From the NCBI GenBank assembly GCA_052379645.1, contig JBQSYU010000003.1: a stretch of DNA of 64,000 bases. One strand, given 5' to 3'. The DNA is from Arthrobacter_H sp030452125. Its GTDB lineage: Bacteria; Actinomycetota; Actinomycetes; Actinomycetales; Micrococcaceae. The notes under the pieces were generated by a model. It searched no databases. It was not told the DNA's origin and saw only the letters and a list, made by a program, of their open reading frames with translations. Of the stretch, positions 15,189-24,553 are shown piece by piece; positions within the stretch are counted from its first letter, which is position 1, and every line of letters starts with the position of its first letter. The position numbers and the translations under genes were made by a program.

Positions 15189-18100
15189 ATGTTCCTGCTG
15201 GATGCCGTGGAGGCCACCGAGCCGCCACCCTTGGTTTTCTCGGCTTCCGATCTGGTCACGGCCAGCGAATGCGAATACCAGAGTCTGTATAAACTCGACG
15301 TCAAACTGGGCCGCCGCGAGAAACCAGACTTCCCCGAGGACGCCATGGCATCCCGCGCCGCGGACCTCGGTGATGTCCACGAACAACGGGTCCTGGAGCA
15401 GCTGGAACACACCCACGGTCCCTGGGACCAGGCCAGCGGCACGGGGGTCCGCCGGATCAACAAGGCCCCCACCATGGACCGGGCCACGCTTGAACGGCTG
15501 GCTGCCGACACCACCGAGGCCCTCACCCTCGGGGCCGACGTCGTTTTCCAGGCCACCTTCTTCGACGGCGAATTCCTCGGGTTCGCCGACTTCATCGTCC
15601 GCGGGGCCGACGGCCGCTACGCCGTCTGGGACTCGAAACTGGCCCGCCATGCCCGGGTCACCGCACTGCTGCAACTGGCCACCTACGGGGACCAGCTCGA
15701 ACGTCTGGGATTCGACCCCTCCCCGGTGGCGACCCTGGTGCTGGGCGACCTCGAACACAGCGACCATCCGATGCCCGATCTGCTGCCCGCCTACCGCGAG
15801 CTCCGGACGCGTTTTCGCCGGCTGACCGCCGAACACCGCGCCGCGGGGACCACCGTTGACTGGAACCGTCCCGGACTGCGGCGGTGCGGGACCTGTGATT
15901 ACTGTGCCGAACAGGTCGCCGCCCACGATGACCTGCTGCTCATCGGCGGCATGACTGCGGCACGACGGCGGACCCTGATGGCCGAGGGCATCACCACCAT
16001 GCATCAACTCGCCGAGCAGCCGGCCCCCGCCGGAGAGGACCCGGATTCGGGTCTGGGCCGTCTCCGCGAACAAGCCAGGGCCCAGACCGGGCTGATGGAA
16101 TTCGACGGGTCCGCCAGCGTCGGGGAGCACACGGTCTCCTACCGTGTGCAGCCCACCCATGCCATCGGCGAGCTACCGGCCCCCAGCGACGGCGACATCT
16201 TCTTCGACTTCGAGGGCGACCCGCTCTGGCAGGACCCCGAAACCGGCACCTGGGGTATCGAGTATCTCTTCGGCGTCATCGAACACGACACCGGCACCCC
16301 CGTCTTCCGCCCGTTCTGGGCGCATTCCCGCGCCGGGGAGAAACGGGCGTTCCTGGACTTCCTGGACTATATCCAACAACGCCGTCAGCGGTGGCCCGAC
16401 CTGCACGTCTACCACTACGCCCCCTACGAGAAGTCTGCGCTGCGCAACCTCTCGGTCCGGCACACCGCCGGGGAAGACACCGTGGATGCCTGGCTGCGCG
16501 AGTCCCTGCTGGTGGACCTGTATGACACCGTCCGCCATTCGGTGCGCATCTCGGAAAGCTCCTATTCGATCAAGAAGCTCGAACCGCTCTACATGGGCGC
16601 CGATGGCCCGCGGGACGGAGTCACCAACGCGGGGGCCTCGGTCGTGGCCTATGCGATCTACGCCGCCGACCGCGAGGCCGGGAACACCGAGGCCGCCGCA
16701 TCGACCCTGGCCTCGATCTCCGCCTATAACGAATACGACTGCCTCTCCACGCTGCGCCTGCGTGATTGGCTGCTCTCACTGGCCGCCGACGAGCCGACCC
16801 CCGACCCGTCGCCCGGCACGGCCACCGGCGTCCTGCCCGGCACCGGGGCCCCGGCACCGGACGCGTATGAGCCCAGCGCCGAGGAACTGAGGCTGCAGTC
16901 CTATCTGGAGCTCGACGCCGATTTCTCATCCCTTCCGGACACGGACCGCCCGGCGGCACGGGCCGACCACGCCGCAGTGGCCATGGTCGCCGCCGCCACC
17001 GGCTACCACCGGCGCGAGGACAAGCAGTTCTGGTGGGGCCACTTCGACCGGCTCGAATCCCCCACCGAGGACTGGGCCGAAACCCGGGGAGTCTTCCTCG
17101 TGGACTCCGCCGAAGTCCTCGAGGACTGGACCCGGCCACCGCGCGCCCGCACCGAACGCCGCGTCCTGGAACTGACCGGAACCGCCTCCGACGGAACCGA
17201 TCTGCGCCCCGGCACCAACTGGTTCCGCATGTATGGTCCCCCCGTCCCCTCCGGCGCCGACGTCCCGGTCGATGCCGAGGGCCATCCGGTCCCCGCGGCG
17301 CGGGGCGGGATCTTCGACACCGCATTATTGTCGGTGGAGGTCAGCGGCCACGCCACGGTCCTCACGGTCGCCGAGAAATCCAGCGGGAGGATCCCCCCGT
17401 ACCCGCAGACACCCATGGCACTGACCCCGGGGCGGCCCATCATGACCGTCAGCATCCGCGAATCGTTGGCGGAGCTGGCCCGCCAGGTCGGCTCCACCCT
17501 GGTGGTGCCCTCCCCCACCTCGGACCCGGGTGAGGCCCTGCCGGTGATCACCACCCCGCCGAAACTGCCCCACCACCCGGGGCTGGATATCCTGCGCCGG
17601 TCCACCCCGCGGCTGGCCAGTCTGGACGGCCTTCCCGCGGTCACCGTCGATGACGAAGGCCGGGGGGACCATATCGGGGCGATCACCGAGGCCGTCGCCG
17701 ACCTGGATCGCTCCTATCTGGCCGTCCAGGGCCCTCCCGGGACCGGCAAGACCCATGTCGGCTCCCATGTCATCGCCGCCTTGCTGGACCGCGGCTGGAA
17801 GATCGGGGTGGTCGGCCAATCCCATGCGGTCGTGGAGAACATGCTCGGAGCGGCCATCAGCAAGGCGGGGGTCGATCCGGAGCGGGTGGCCAAGAAGCCC
17901 AAGGACCCCCTCGTCCCCTCCCCCTGGTCGGTGACCGATGACAAGAAGTTCGCCGCCCTCCTCGAGTCCGAGGGCGGGGCGCTGATCGGCGGGACGGCCT
18001 GGACGATGACCGGAAAACAGGTTCCCGCCGGCTGCCTGGACCTGCTGGTGATCGACGAAGCCGGTCAGTATTCACTGGCCAATACGCTCGCCGTCGCCCG

Positions 18101-18842
18101 GGCCGCGGACCGTTTGCTGCTGCTCGGTGATCCGCGGCAGCTGCCCCAGGTCACCCAGGGGACCCACCCCGAACCCGTCGACGATTCGGCACTGGGCTGG
18201 CTTTCCGAAGGGGCCGCCACCCTCCCGGGACGGTTGGGCTACTTCCTCCCTGATTCCTGGCGCATGCACCCGGCCCTGTGTGCGAAGGTCTCGGTCCTGA
18301 GCTATGCCGGGCGCCTGGCCTCGGCCCCGGCCGCCGCGCGGCGCCACCTCGAGGGGGTCGCCCCGGGAGTCGGCACCGTGCTGGTGGAGCACCACGGCAA
18401 CGCGACCTCCAGCCTCGAGGAGGCCGAGGAGATCACCGCCCAGGTCGGCCGGCATCTGGGGCTGCGCTGGGACGACGGCGGACGCAGTCCGGTCCGCGGG
18501 TTGGGGCCCAGGGACATCCTGGTCGTCGCCGCCTACAACGCCCAGGTCAACGTGATCCGCGAGGCCCTCGATGCCGCCGGGTACGAGGACGTCCGGGTCG
18601 GCACCGTGGACAGGTTCCAGGGCCAGGAGGCCCCGGTGGTGCTGGTGTCCATGGCGGTCTCCGCCGCCGAGGAAACCCCACGCGGCATGGATTTCCTGCT
18701 CAACCGCAACCGGATCAACGTCGCCGTGTCGCGGGCACAATGGCGTACCGTCATCGTCCGTTCCCCCGAACTGACCAATTTCCTGCCCACCCGCCCCGAG
18801 GGGTTGGCCGAACTCGGGGCTTTCGTGGGGCTCTGCGGCTAA
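15189..18842 (+). CDS. Fe-S RecB-like nuclease / RNase H-like exonuclease / SF1 helicase fusion (TM0106 family)
   Basis: A 1217-residue protein. Residues about 15-240 form a RecB/Cas4-type PD-(D/E)xK nuclease: GFADFIV, Asp148-Ser-Lys150 (the D-x-K), Gln162...Tyr166 (QxxxY). Cys28 and the cluster Cys233-x2-Cys236-x2-Cys239 match the four-cysteine Fe-S arrangement of AddB, Dna2 and Cas4. Residues about 335-530 form a YprB-like RNase H domain (FDFEGDP with Asp340 and Glu342, HYAPYEKSAL, YNEYDCLST). Residues about 820-1217 form an SF1 Upf1-like helicase with Walker A GPPGTGKT (about 848-855), Walker B IDEAGQ (Asp956-Glu957) and VDRFQGQEA and NVAVSRA motifs. ATG at 15189 follows AAGGAG (15178-15183). 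Likely role: DNA or RNA processing, repair or defence; the substrate is unknown. Confidence 0.9.
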   Translation: MFLLDAVEATEPPPLVFSASDLVTASECEYQSLYKLDVKLGRREKPDFPEDAMASRAADLGDVHEQRVLEQLEHTHGPWDQASGTGVRRINKAPTMDRATLERLAADTTEALTLGADVVFQATFFDGEFLGFADFIVRGADGRYAVWDSKLARHARVTALLQLATYGDQLERLGFDPSPVATLVLGDLEHSDHPMPDLLPAYRELRTRFRRLTAEHRAAGTTVDWNRPGLRRCGTCDYCAEQVAAHDDLLLIGGMTAARRRTLMAEGITTMHQLAEQPAPAGEDPDSGLGRLREQARAQTGLMEFDGSASVGEHTVSYRVQPTHAIGELPAPSDGDIFFDFEGDPLWQDPETGTWGIEYLFGVIEHDTGTPVFRPFWAHSRAGEKRAFLDFLDYIQQRRQRWPDLHVYHYAPYEKSALRNLSVRHTAGEDTVDAWLRESLLVDLYDTVRHSVRISESSYSIKKLEPLYMGADGPRDGVTNAGASVVAYAIYAADREAGNTEAAASTLASISAYNEYDCLSTLRLRDWLLSLAADEPTPDPSPGTATGVLPGTGAPAPDAYEPSAEELRLQSYLELDADFSSLPDTDRPAARADHAAVAMVAAATGYHRREDKQFWWGHFDRLESPTEDWAETRGVFLVDSAEVLEDWTRPPRARTERRVLELTGTASDGTDLRPGTNWFRMYGPPVPSGADVPVDAEGHPVPAARGGIFDTALLSVEVSGHATVLTVAEKSSGRIPPYPQTPMALTPGRPIMTVSIRESLAELARQVGSTLVVPSPTSDPGEALPVITTPPKLPHHPGLDILRRSTPRLASLDGLPAVTVDDEGRGDHIGAITEAVADLDRSYLAVQGPPGTGKTHVGSHVIAALLDRGWKIGVVGQSHAVVENMLGAAISKAGVDPERVAKKPKDPLVPSPWSVTDDKKFAALLESEGGALIGGTAWTMTGKQVPAGCLDLLVIDEAGQYSLANTLAVARAADRLLLLGDPRQLPQVTQGTHPEPVDDSALGWLSEGAATLPGRLGYFLPDSWRMHPALCAKVSVLSYAGRLASAPAAARRHLEGVAPGVGTVLVEHHGNATSSLEEAEEITAQVGRHLGLRWDDGGRSPVRGLGPRDILVVAAYNAQVNVIREALDAAGYEDVRVGTVDRFQGQEAPVVLVSMAVSAAEETPRGMDFLLNRNRINVAVSRAQWRTVIVRSPELTNFLPTRPEGLAELGAFVGLCG

Positions 18843-18902
18843 AGCAGCAAGGCTGGTGCCTCACCGTGCCAGCCGCCCCGATGCCGGGCAGGTCCTGCGG
18901 GC

Positions 18903-19406
18903 TCAGCCGTCGTGCTCGAACTCGCCCCGCATCGTGTTCAGCGTGCGACGGATGTTCTTGCGCTGGAACTCCGCGAAAAGCTGGCCGCCGGTGACGGCGC
19001 GGTCAAAGGCCCCGGCAAGCCAGTCCGGCCATTTAGACCTCCCATCGGTCCAGGTCTCGGTGACCCGGGTGCCCCCGTCAACGTCGTCGAGGTCGTAGGC
19101 CCAACTGGCGATCCTGCCGCGGAGCATCGGCCGACGGACACCGATCCTGCCCACGTCGAAGGCGAAACGTCGCCCCGGGTCCGACGCCGTGACGACGCAC
19201 CGGGTGATCCACCGGGCCCGCCCCCGACGATTGGTCCCCTCGAAGATCTCTCCCACCTGCAGCGGGCGGCCCACGGCGGGGGTCGTGGCCCCGGTGTTTT
19301 CCGGGCTCCAGCGGGGCATCTGGGCGGGGTCGGCGAGCTGGGTCCAGATCGTCTCGGCGTCGACCTTGATGTCGACGCTGTCGCTGACCTGCATGGTGCG
19401 CTTCAT
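18903..19406 (-). CDS. SRPBCC (START/polyketide-cyclase-like) protein
   Basis: A 167-residue cytosolic protein of the SRPBCC fold, a hydrophobic-cavity fold used for lipid or ligand binding. Visible features are the opening strand QVSDSVDIKVDAETIWTQLADPAQMPRWSP and the later VTETWTDGR strand. ATG at 19406 has GGGAGGA upstream on the minus strand. It is convergent with the nuclease-helicase gene and divergent from the aldolase gene. The ligand or reaction is unknown. Confidence 0.82.
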   Translation of the reverse strand: MKRTMQVSDSVDIKVDAETIWTQLADPAQMPRWSPENTGATTPAVGRPLQVGEIFEGTNRRGRARWITRCVVTASDPGRRFAFDVGRIGVRRPMLRGRIASWAYDLDDVDGGTRVTETWTDGRSKWPDWLAGAFDRAVTGGQLFAEFQRKNIRRTLNTMRGEFEHDG

Positions 19407-19524
19407 TCGGGTCCTCCCGTTCGTTGGCCCGGCCGCTGAACATCAACCGTGTTCGGAGCGTACCTCCTCGCGTCGGCGCCGCGAATTGGACGAAACCGCG
19501 ACCGGCCCCTGCTAGCGTGTGGCC

Positions 19525-20427
19525 ATGAGTGCATTCCACGGTCTCGTTGCCTATCCCGTCACCCCCTTCGACGACTCCGGGGCGATCGATCATCCGGCCC
19601 TGCGCCGTCATCTATCCACGCTGGCGGTTTCGGGGGTCGATTCCATCGTCGTGCTGGGCTCCTCCGGTAGTTTCGCCTACCTCGACGCCGCCGAACGCGC
19701 CGCGGTGATCACCACCGCCGTCGAGACCGTCCGCGAGGTCAATCCAGCACTGCCCGTCCATGCAGGGGTCAGCGCCGTATCCACCGCCGAACTGATGCGC
19801 CACGTCGAGGCGGCCGTGGCGGCAGGAGTCGACGGGCTGCTGCTTTCCACCGTGTCCTATGTGCCCCTGAACGACGACGAGGTCGCCACCCAGTGCCGGC
19901 TGGTTGCCGCCGCCTCGGATCTGCCCATCTGCCTGTATTCCAACCCGGCGACCACCAACTTCTCCTTCTCCCTGGACCTCATCGCCGAGCTGGCCACCGA
20001 GCCGACGATCGTGGCGATCAAGGAAACGGCCGCCGATCTGGCGACCTTCATCGAACGCCACGAGGCCTTGGCCTCCCGCGTCCACCCCGGTTTCAGCCAC
20101 GGCATGAGCGGGGACGCGTTGATCGCCGAGGCGGGCTTCGCCGCCGACGCCTGGCATTCCGGACCGGCTTCCGTGCTGCCGGCCCACTTCGGGGCGCTGC
20201 GGGCCGCCCTGGTCGACGGGGACATCGTCGAAGCGAACCGGCTGCAGGAGGAACTCACCCCGTTGATGCGCGAATTCAATGCGTTGCGCAAACTCAGCAA
20301 CCTCCACGCCCTGGCCCGTGCGGCAGGCATCGATTCCGGGGAACCACGCCGCCCGCTGCTCCCCCTGCCCGGCAGCAGCCAGCGGGACCTGGCCCGGCTG
20401 CTCGGGGAGCTGTCCGAACCGCTGTAG
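19525..20427 (+). CDS. DapA/DHDPS-family class I aldolase
   Basis: A 300-residue TIM-barrel enzyme of the dihydrodipicolinate synthase / N-acetylneuraminate lyase family. The substrate-carboxylate motif is GSSGSFAYLDAAER (about 48-61). The catalytic Tyr138 is in CLYSNPATTNF and the Schiff-base Lys166 is in VAIKETAADL. The flanking genes do not suggest lysine biosynthesis, so a catabolic 2-keto-acid aldolase is more likely. ATG at 19525 lies 6 nt after TAGCGT (19513-19518): leaderless. It precedes an aldo/keto reductase that has its own promoter. Confidence 0.86.
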   Translation: MSAFHGLVAYPVTPFDDSGAIDHPALRRHLSTLAVSGVDSIVVLGSSGSFAYLDAAERAAVITTAVETVREVNPALPVHAGVSAVSTAELMRHVEAAVAAGVDGLLLSTVSYVPLNDDEVATQCRLVAAASDLPICLYSNPATTNFSFSLDLIAELATEPTIVAIKETAADLATFIERHEALASRVHPGFSHGMSGDALIAEAGFAADAWHSGPASVLPAHFGALRAALVDGDIVEANRLQEELTPLMREFNALRKLSNLHALARAAGIDSGEPRRPLLPLPGSSQRDLARLLGELSEPL

Positions 20428-20494
20428 CGATCCGGCACCGCCCCTGTGCACCAAGGGTTCGAACTCCCGGGTAACTCGTGCTAGACAAGGGGGC

Positions 20495-21502
20495 ATGAAA
20501 ATGCGCAATTTGGCGGGTTCCCCGGTGAACCCGCTGGGGCTGGGGTGCATGAACCTCAGCCACGGGTATTCGAACTTCCCGAGCTACGCCGACGGCGCCA
20601 GGCTCCTGCGTCACGCCCTCGATGCGGGGGTGGACCATTTCGACACGGCCACCCTGTACGGCAGGGGGTGCAACGAGGAACTCGTCGGCGCCGCCTTGGG
20701 AAAACGCCGTGACGACTACTTCCTGGCCAGCAAGTGCGGGTTGGAGATCATGGCTCCGGGAGAACGCGGACGCATCGACGGCCGACCCGAAACCATCAGG
20801 GCCCAAGCCGAGGCCTCGTTGGACCGGCTGGGCACCGATTTCATCGACCTCTACTACCTGCACCGCCTGGACCCGAACGTGCCGGTGGAGGAAAGCGTCG
20901 GCGCCCTGGCCGACCTCGTGGCCGAAGGGGCCATCGGGGCCATCGGCCTGTCGGAGGTCTCCACGGCCACCCTCTACCGGGCGGCAACCGAACATCCGAT
21001 CGCCGCCGTGCAGAACGAATACTCGCTGGCCACCCGGAACTCCGAACTGGGCGTGCTGGATGCCTGCCGCGAGCTGGGTACCTCGTTCGTGGCCTTCAGC
21101 CCGCTCTCCCGGGGCTTCCTGGCCGGCACGCTACTCGATCCCTCCCAACTCCCGGAGCAGGACCTGCGCCACGTGTTGCCGCGTTTCACCGCCGAGAACT
21201 ATCCGGCCAACCTTCAACTGCTCGATTCCTTCCGCCGGGTCGCCGAACGGCTGGGCCTCACCTGCTCCCAGCTGGCGCTGGCCTGGATCCTGGCCCAGGG
21301 CGATCACGTCCATGCCATCCCCGGCACCACCAGCACCGGGCACCTCGACGAGAATCTGGACGCCGGTTCCGTCGCCCTCGATGAGGCCACGGCCGCCGAG
21401 GTCGGGACGATCATCAACTCGCAGACCATCCACGGCGCCCGGTACAACCCCGGTCAACAGCGGACCATCGACACCGAGGAGTTCACCGCCGCGCAGGCCT
21501 GA
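20495..21502 (+). CDS. Aldo/keto reductase
   Basis: A 335-residue NADPH-dependent oxidoreductase with the AKR barrel. Visible are LGLGCMNLSHGY, HFDTATLYGRGCNEELVGAAL (Asp and Tyr of the catalytic tetrad), the Lys in LASKCGLE, DLYYLHRLDPNVPVEE (His) and the coenzyme-binding AIPGTTSTGHLDENL. The closest named subgroup is AKR13-like (YakC type). ATG at 20495 lies 7 nt after TAGACA (20482-20487), which favours a leaderless start; longer upstream frame is inside the aldolase gene. The stop is 6 bp from the stop of the convergent deacetylase gene. Substrate unknown. Confidence 0.88.
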   Translation: MKMRNLAGSPVNPLGLGCMNLSHGYSNFPSYADGARLLRHALDAGVDHFDTATLYGRGCNEELVGAALGKRRDDYFLASKCGLEIMAPGERGRIDGRPETIRAQAEASLDRLGTDFIDLYYLHRLDPNVPVEESVGALADLVAEGAIGAIGLSEVSTATLYRAATEHPIAAVQNEYSLATRNSELGVLDACRELGTSFVAFSPLSRGFLAGTLLDPSQLPEQDLRHVLPRFTAENYPANLQLLDSFRRVAERLGLTCSQLALAWILAQGDHVHAIPGTTSTGHLDENLDAGSVALDEATAAEVGTIINSQTIHGARYNPGQQRTIDTEEFTAAQA

Positions 21503-21508
21503 GCCGAC

Positions 21509-22855
21509 CTATTCCTCGTCCTTCGGGGCGTGCCGGCTCCGGGCCGGGTCGATGACCTCCTCCACGTCGAAGAACTTCTCCAGGACGTGGTGCTTGCCCT
21601 TCAGCGCCGCGTTCATGCTCAACCCGTCCACGTTGATGCGGGCCTGGCGCACATAGTCGTCGGTGAGCTGCATCCAGGCGGGGGTCGAGGCGTCGATGCC
21701 GAAGTAGAAATCGAAGCCCGCCTTCTTGAACAGCTCGTACTTCGCCCCGGAATACGCGGCGATGCCCGACATGTCGGCGCCGAACGGGAAGATCAGCAGG
21801 TCGGTGTCCCCCAGGATGGGGCTGACTTCCTGGTCCCATTTCCTCGTGTCGGCCTTCAGCCGCGCCATCGTCGAATTCGTGACGTTGGAGTGGCCCCAGG
21901 TATGGGAGGCGAAGACCCAGCCCTCGTCCTTCAGGGCCCCGGCGACCTTCTTCGCCTTCCTGGTCTGTGCCTTCACGTCGACCTCCGGGTCATCCCCGTA
22001 TTCGATCTCGCTGGTGCGGTAGCCCAGCACCCCGTTGTAGCCGGTCAGTCCGAGGATGCCCTTGCTGCCGTGGTAGGAGAAATCGGGGTGCTCACGGACG
22101 AATGCGTCCACGACCGTGGGCAGGTCGTAGTCCCCATGGACCGTCGTGCCGGAGGGGTCCTGGTAGGTGTTGGTGATGTTCCCGTCGTCGTCCAGGGTCA
22201 GATTCGTGGCGAAGCCGTCGCCGTCCATGTATTCGTAATAGCTGACGTCGTCCTCGGAGAGGACCAGCGGCTTCTTGCCCTGCGGCAACTTGATCGGCCG
22301 GTATTCCATCTCCCCGTCGGCGTTTTCGCGGGCGATGTCGTGCGGGTTGACCAGCACATAGCCCTTGTCGTACACGGAGGCGAGGATGGCCTTGAATTCC
22401 TTGACCGTGACCATGTAGTCGGCATATCCCTGCGCACTGGGTCCGGGGGCGAAGGCCCGCTTCGGGTCAACGATCAGCGAGTGGAAGAACAGGTGGGAGA
22501 TCTTCGAGTTGTCCTCCCAGGTCACCGCCTTCTTCTGCTGCGCGGTGATCTTGTCGATGAGATCGGACACGTCCCCGCCCTCGAGATCCTCGAGCTGTTC
22601 CAGGGCGGTGGAGTAGTCGTAGTGCGCCGCCGCCGTCCTGGCCTCATCGATCGCGGCCTCGCGCTGGTCCGCTGCCGAGGGCCCCTCGGATCCGCCGTCT
22701 GGTGCCAGGCCCGGCCCGGAGGCCCAGGCGCCCCCTCCGGGAGGCCCTTCCTGGCCACCGGATTCCGCGGCGCAGCCCGACAGGCCCAGGGAAACGGCCA
22801 GGGCGGAGGACAGAAGCAGGGCACCGGTGGAGCGTGTTCTCCTGGCGGAGGACAT
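21509..22855 (-). CDS. Polysaccharide deacetylase-family lipoprotein
   Basis: A 448-residue exported protein. The signal peptide ends in the lipobox LSGC (Cys28), so it should be a surface lipoprotein. After an Ala/Glu-rich spacer the NodB-like carbohydrate esterase 4 domain occupies about residues 140-430, with the metal motif Asp-Asp in LSEDDVSYYEY and H-x3-H in SHTWGHSN. Expected action: removal of acetyl groups from cell-wall or exopolysaccharide sugars. ATG at 22855 follows AGAGG on the minus strand; an upstream in-frame ATG at 22915 would put 20 non-signal residues in front. Convergent with the aldo/keto reductase. Confidence 0.85.
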   Translation of the reverse strand: MSSARRTRSTGALLLSSALAVSLGLSGCAAESGGQEGPPGGGAWASGPGLAPDGGSEGPSAADQREAAIDEARTAAAHYDYSTALEQLEDLEGGDVSDLIDKITAQQKKAVTWEDNSKISHLFFHSLIVDPKRAFAPGPSAQGYADYMVTVKEFKAILASVYDKGYVLVNPHDIARENADGEMEYRPIKLPQGKKPLVLSEDDVSYYEYMDGDGFATNLTLDDDGNITNTYQDPSGTTVHGDYDLPTVVDAFVREHPDFSYHGSKGILGLTGYNGVLGYRTSEIEYGDDPEVDVKAQTRKAKKVAGALKDEGWVFASHTWGHSNVTNSTMARLKADTRKWDQEVSPILGDTDLLIFPFGADMSGIAAYSGAKYELFKKAGFDFYFGIDASTPAWMQLTDDYVRQARINVDGLSMNAALKGKHHVLEKFFDVEEVIDPARSRHAPKDEE

Positions 22856-22978
22856 TATTGCTACCTCTTTCAGCACGTCGAGCGGACGAAGGCCGGCGGG
22901 GGTGCGATCAAACATCCGCTGTCTTCCACGCTAGCCCCGACCTTTGATCCGGACGCACGCGACACGTCGGTTGTGGCC

Positions 22979-22984
22979 TAGAAT
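22979..22984 (+). promoter_or_regulatory. -10-like hexamer upstream of jetABC
   Basis: TAGAAT lies 112 nt before the jetA ATG. No convincing -35 is seen. The 240-bp gap (22856-23095) between the deacetylase and jetA otherwise holds only a GGCGGAAAG ribosome-binding site (23081-23089). Confidence 0.3.
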
Positions 22985-23095
22985 GACCATCCGGCCCTCG
23001 ACGGTGCGAACGCCGTTCGTCGCGCTGCCGCGGCTTCCTTTTCGACCATCACCCGTCCATCGTCGTCCCCCACCGTGTGGGGCGGAAAGTAGCAG

Positions 23096-24553
23096 ATGCC
23101 TTCAATCGAACCCGCCGTTGCGACGTGGGCCGACCAGCAGGAATTCAGGTCCTCCCCCGCCTGGAAGCTGCTCTCGGCGACGCCGTGGACGGTCGCGTTC
23201 CTGCGGGCCGAGTTCACCCAGGCCCGTCCCCGCGTGGGGTTGGAGGCGTTCCATGCCTCGTTGCAGGCCTTCCTGCGGCATCTCCGCTCCGCCGGGACAC
23301 CGCTCAACGACGCCTGGCAGGCCCAGCAGTACGCCGATTCCTGGGTGCGGGCCGGATATCTGGCGCGGCCGCTGATCGATGGCTCCTTCGTCTACGAGCC
23401 GACCGCCCATACCGCCCGGGTGCTGACCTTCCTCGAAGGCTTCTCCGGCTCGGGGACCAATTTGAACTCCTCGCGCTTGAACACCCTGCTGACCAGCATC
23501 GAGTCCCTGGCCCATGAAACCGATCCCGACCCCGAGGCGCGGATCCGCCAGCTCGAAGCCGAGATCGCCGAACGCACCGAACGGGTCCGGGCCCTGCGTT
23601 CCGGGGCCGCCCCGGCCGTGTTGCCGGCCGACGGGGCCATGGCCGCGGCACGCAGCATCCTGGATCTGGCGGCGAACCTGCCGGCCGACTTCAAGCGCAT
23701 GCGCGACGGTGTACGGCATATGCTCCACCAGGTCAGACGGGAGATCATGGAAGGCTCGGTGGCCAAGGGCGTGGCCGTCGGCCGGGTCTTGGAAGGTGAT
23801 AGGCAACTGCGCAGCACCGCCGAAGGCGAGACGTTCCGGGGGTTCACCGAGTTCCTCAACGATCCGACCCGGCAACACCGCTTCCGCCAGGCCATCAACG
23901 AAGTACTCGAACGTGATTTCGTCGATGGCCTCAACGCCCAGGAACGCCATACCCTGGCCACCTTGCTGCGTGAGCTGCGCCGCCAGGCCGCCGAAGTGCA
24001 TTCGAGCTATGGCAAGCTCTCGGAATCCCTGCACGCCTTCGTCCAGTCCGACGAATTCCGCGATTCGGTCCTGCTGCGCCGGACGGTGCGTAGCGCCGAA
24101 CTGGCGGTCGCCGGTTCCGAGGCACTCGGCCCCCGGACCCCGGTCACTGCGGTGAAGCTGTACGCCCCGGCCTTCTCGACCCTGTCGGGCCTGGGGATCT
24201 TCGACCCCCAGGAGCATGTGGCCCCACCGAAGCTCGCCGAACCGCCGGCGATGAGCAGCGCCGACATCCGACGCACCCCCAGCACCCCGAAGGCCGATGC
24301 CGACCGGCTCGACACGGCCATCGCCACCGCGGTGGACTCCGCCGCGGGCCCCCTCACCCTCGGTTCCGTGTTCGCCGGGCTCGAGACCAGGGACCACCAT
24401 GTGAACACCATCCGCTACCTCATCGAGGCCGCCCGCACCGCCGGACGGGACGTGGACACCACCAGATTCGAGTCGATCACCTTCAGCCAGGTCGACGGCT
24501 CCGAACGCACCGCCTACCTGCCCGTGATCACCTTCGCGAAGGACACCGAATGA
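23096..24553 (+). CDS. jetA: JetA, DUF3375 kleisin-like subunit of a Wadjet/Mks SMC complex
   Basis: A 485-residue protein. The DUF3375 family is recognised from the N-terminal winged-helix region (SSPAWKLLSATPWTVAFLRAEF; WVRAGYLARPLID; YEPTAHTARVLTFLEGF) and the later coiled-coil (about 145-170) with RQAINEVLERDFVDGL. In type I Wadjet systems this is the kleisin (MksF-like) subunit that links the SMC heads of JetC and binds JetB. ATG at 23096 follows GGCGGAAAG. The gene overlaps jetB by 4 bp (ATGA), so the three proteins are made from one message. Charged C-terminal third fits a subunit interface. Confidence 0.88.
   Translation: MPSIEPAVATWADQQEFRSSPAWKLLSATPWTVAFLRAEFTQARPRVGLEAFHASLQAFLRHLRSAGTPLNDAWQAQQYADSWVRAGYLARPLIDGSFVYEPTAHTARVLTFLEGFSGSGTNLNSSRLNTLLTSIESLAHETDPDPEARIRQLEAEIAERTERVRALRSGAAPAVLPADGAMAAARSILDLAANLPADFKRMRDGVRHMLHQVRREIMEGSVAKGVAVGRVLEGDRQLRSTAEGETFRGFTEFLNDPTRQHRFRQAINEVLERDFVDGLNAQERHTLATLLRELRRQAAEVHSSYGKLSESLHAFVQSDEFRDSVLLRRTVRSAELAVAGSEALGPRTPVTAVKLYAPAFSTLSGLGIFDPQEHVAPPKLAEPPAMSSADIRRTPSTPKADADRLDTAIATAVDSAAGPLTLGSVFAGLETRDHHVNTIRYLIEAARTAGRDVDTTRFESITFSQVDGSERTAYLPVITFAKDTE

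Noticed and set aside
13875..16160. Minus-strand open frame of 761 codons across 13875-16160
   Set aside because: It covers parts of two plus-strand genes and the real 62-residue protein is in another frame; no family similarity.
22979..23095. Leaderless start for jetA from TAGAAT
   Set aside because: The first usable start in frame is 112 nt away and has its own ribosome-binding site, so a leader is required.
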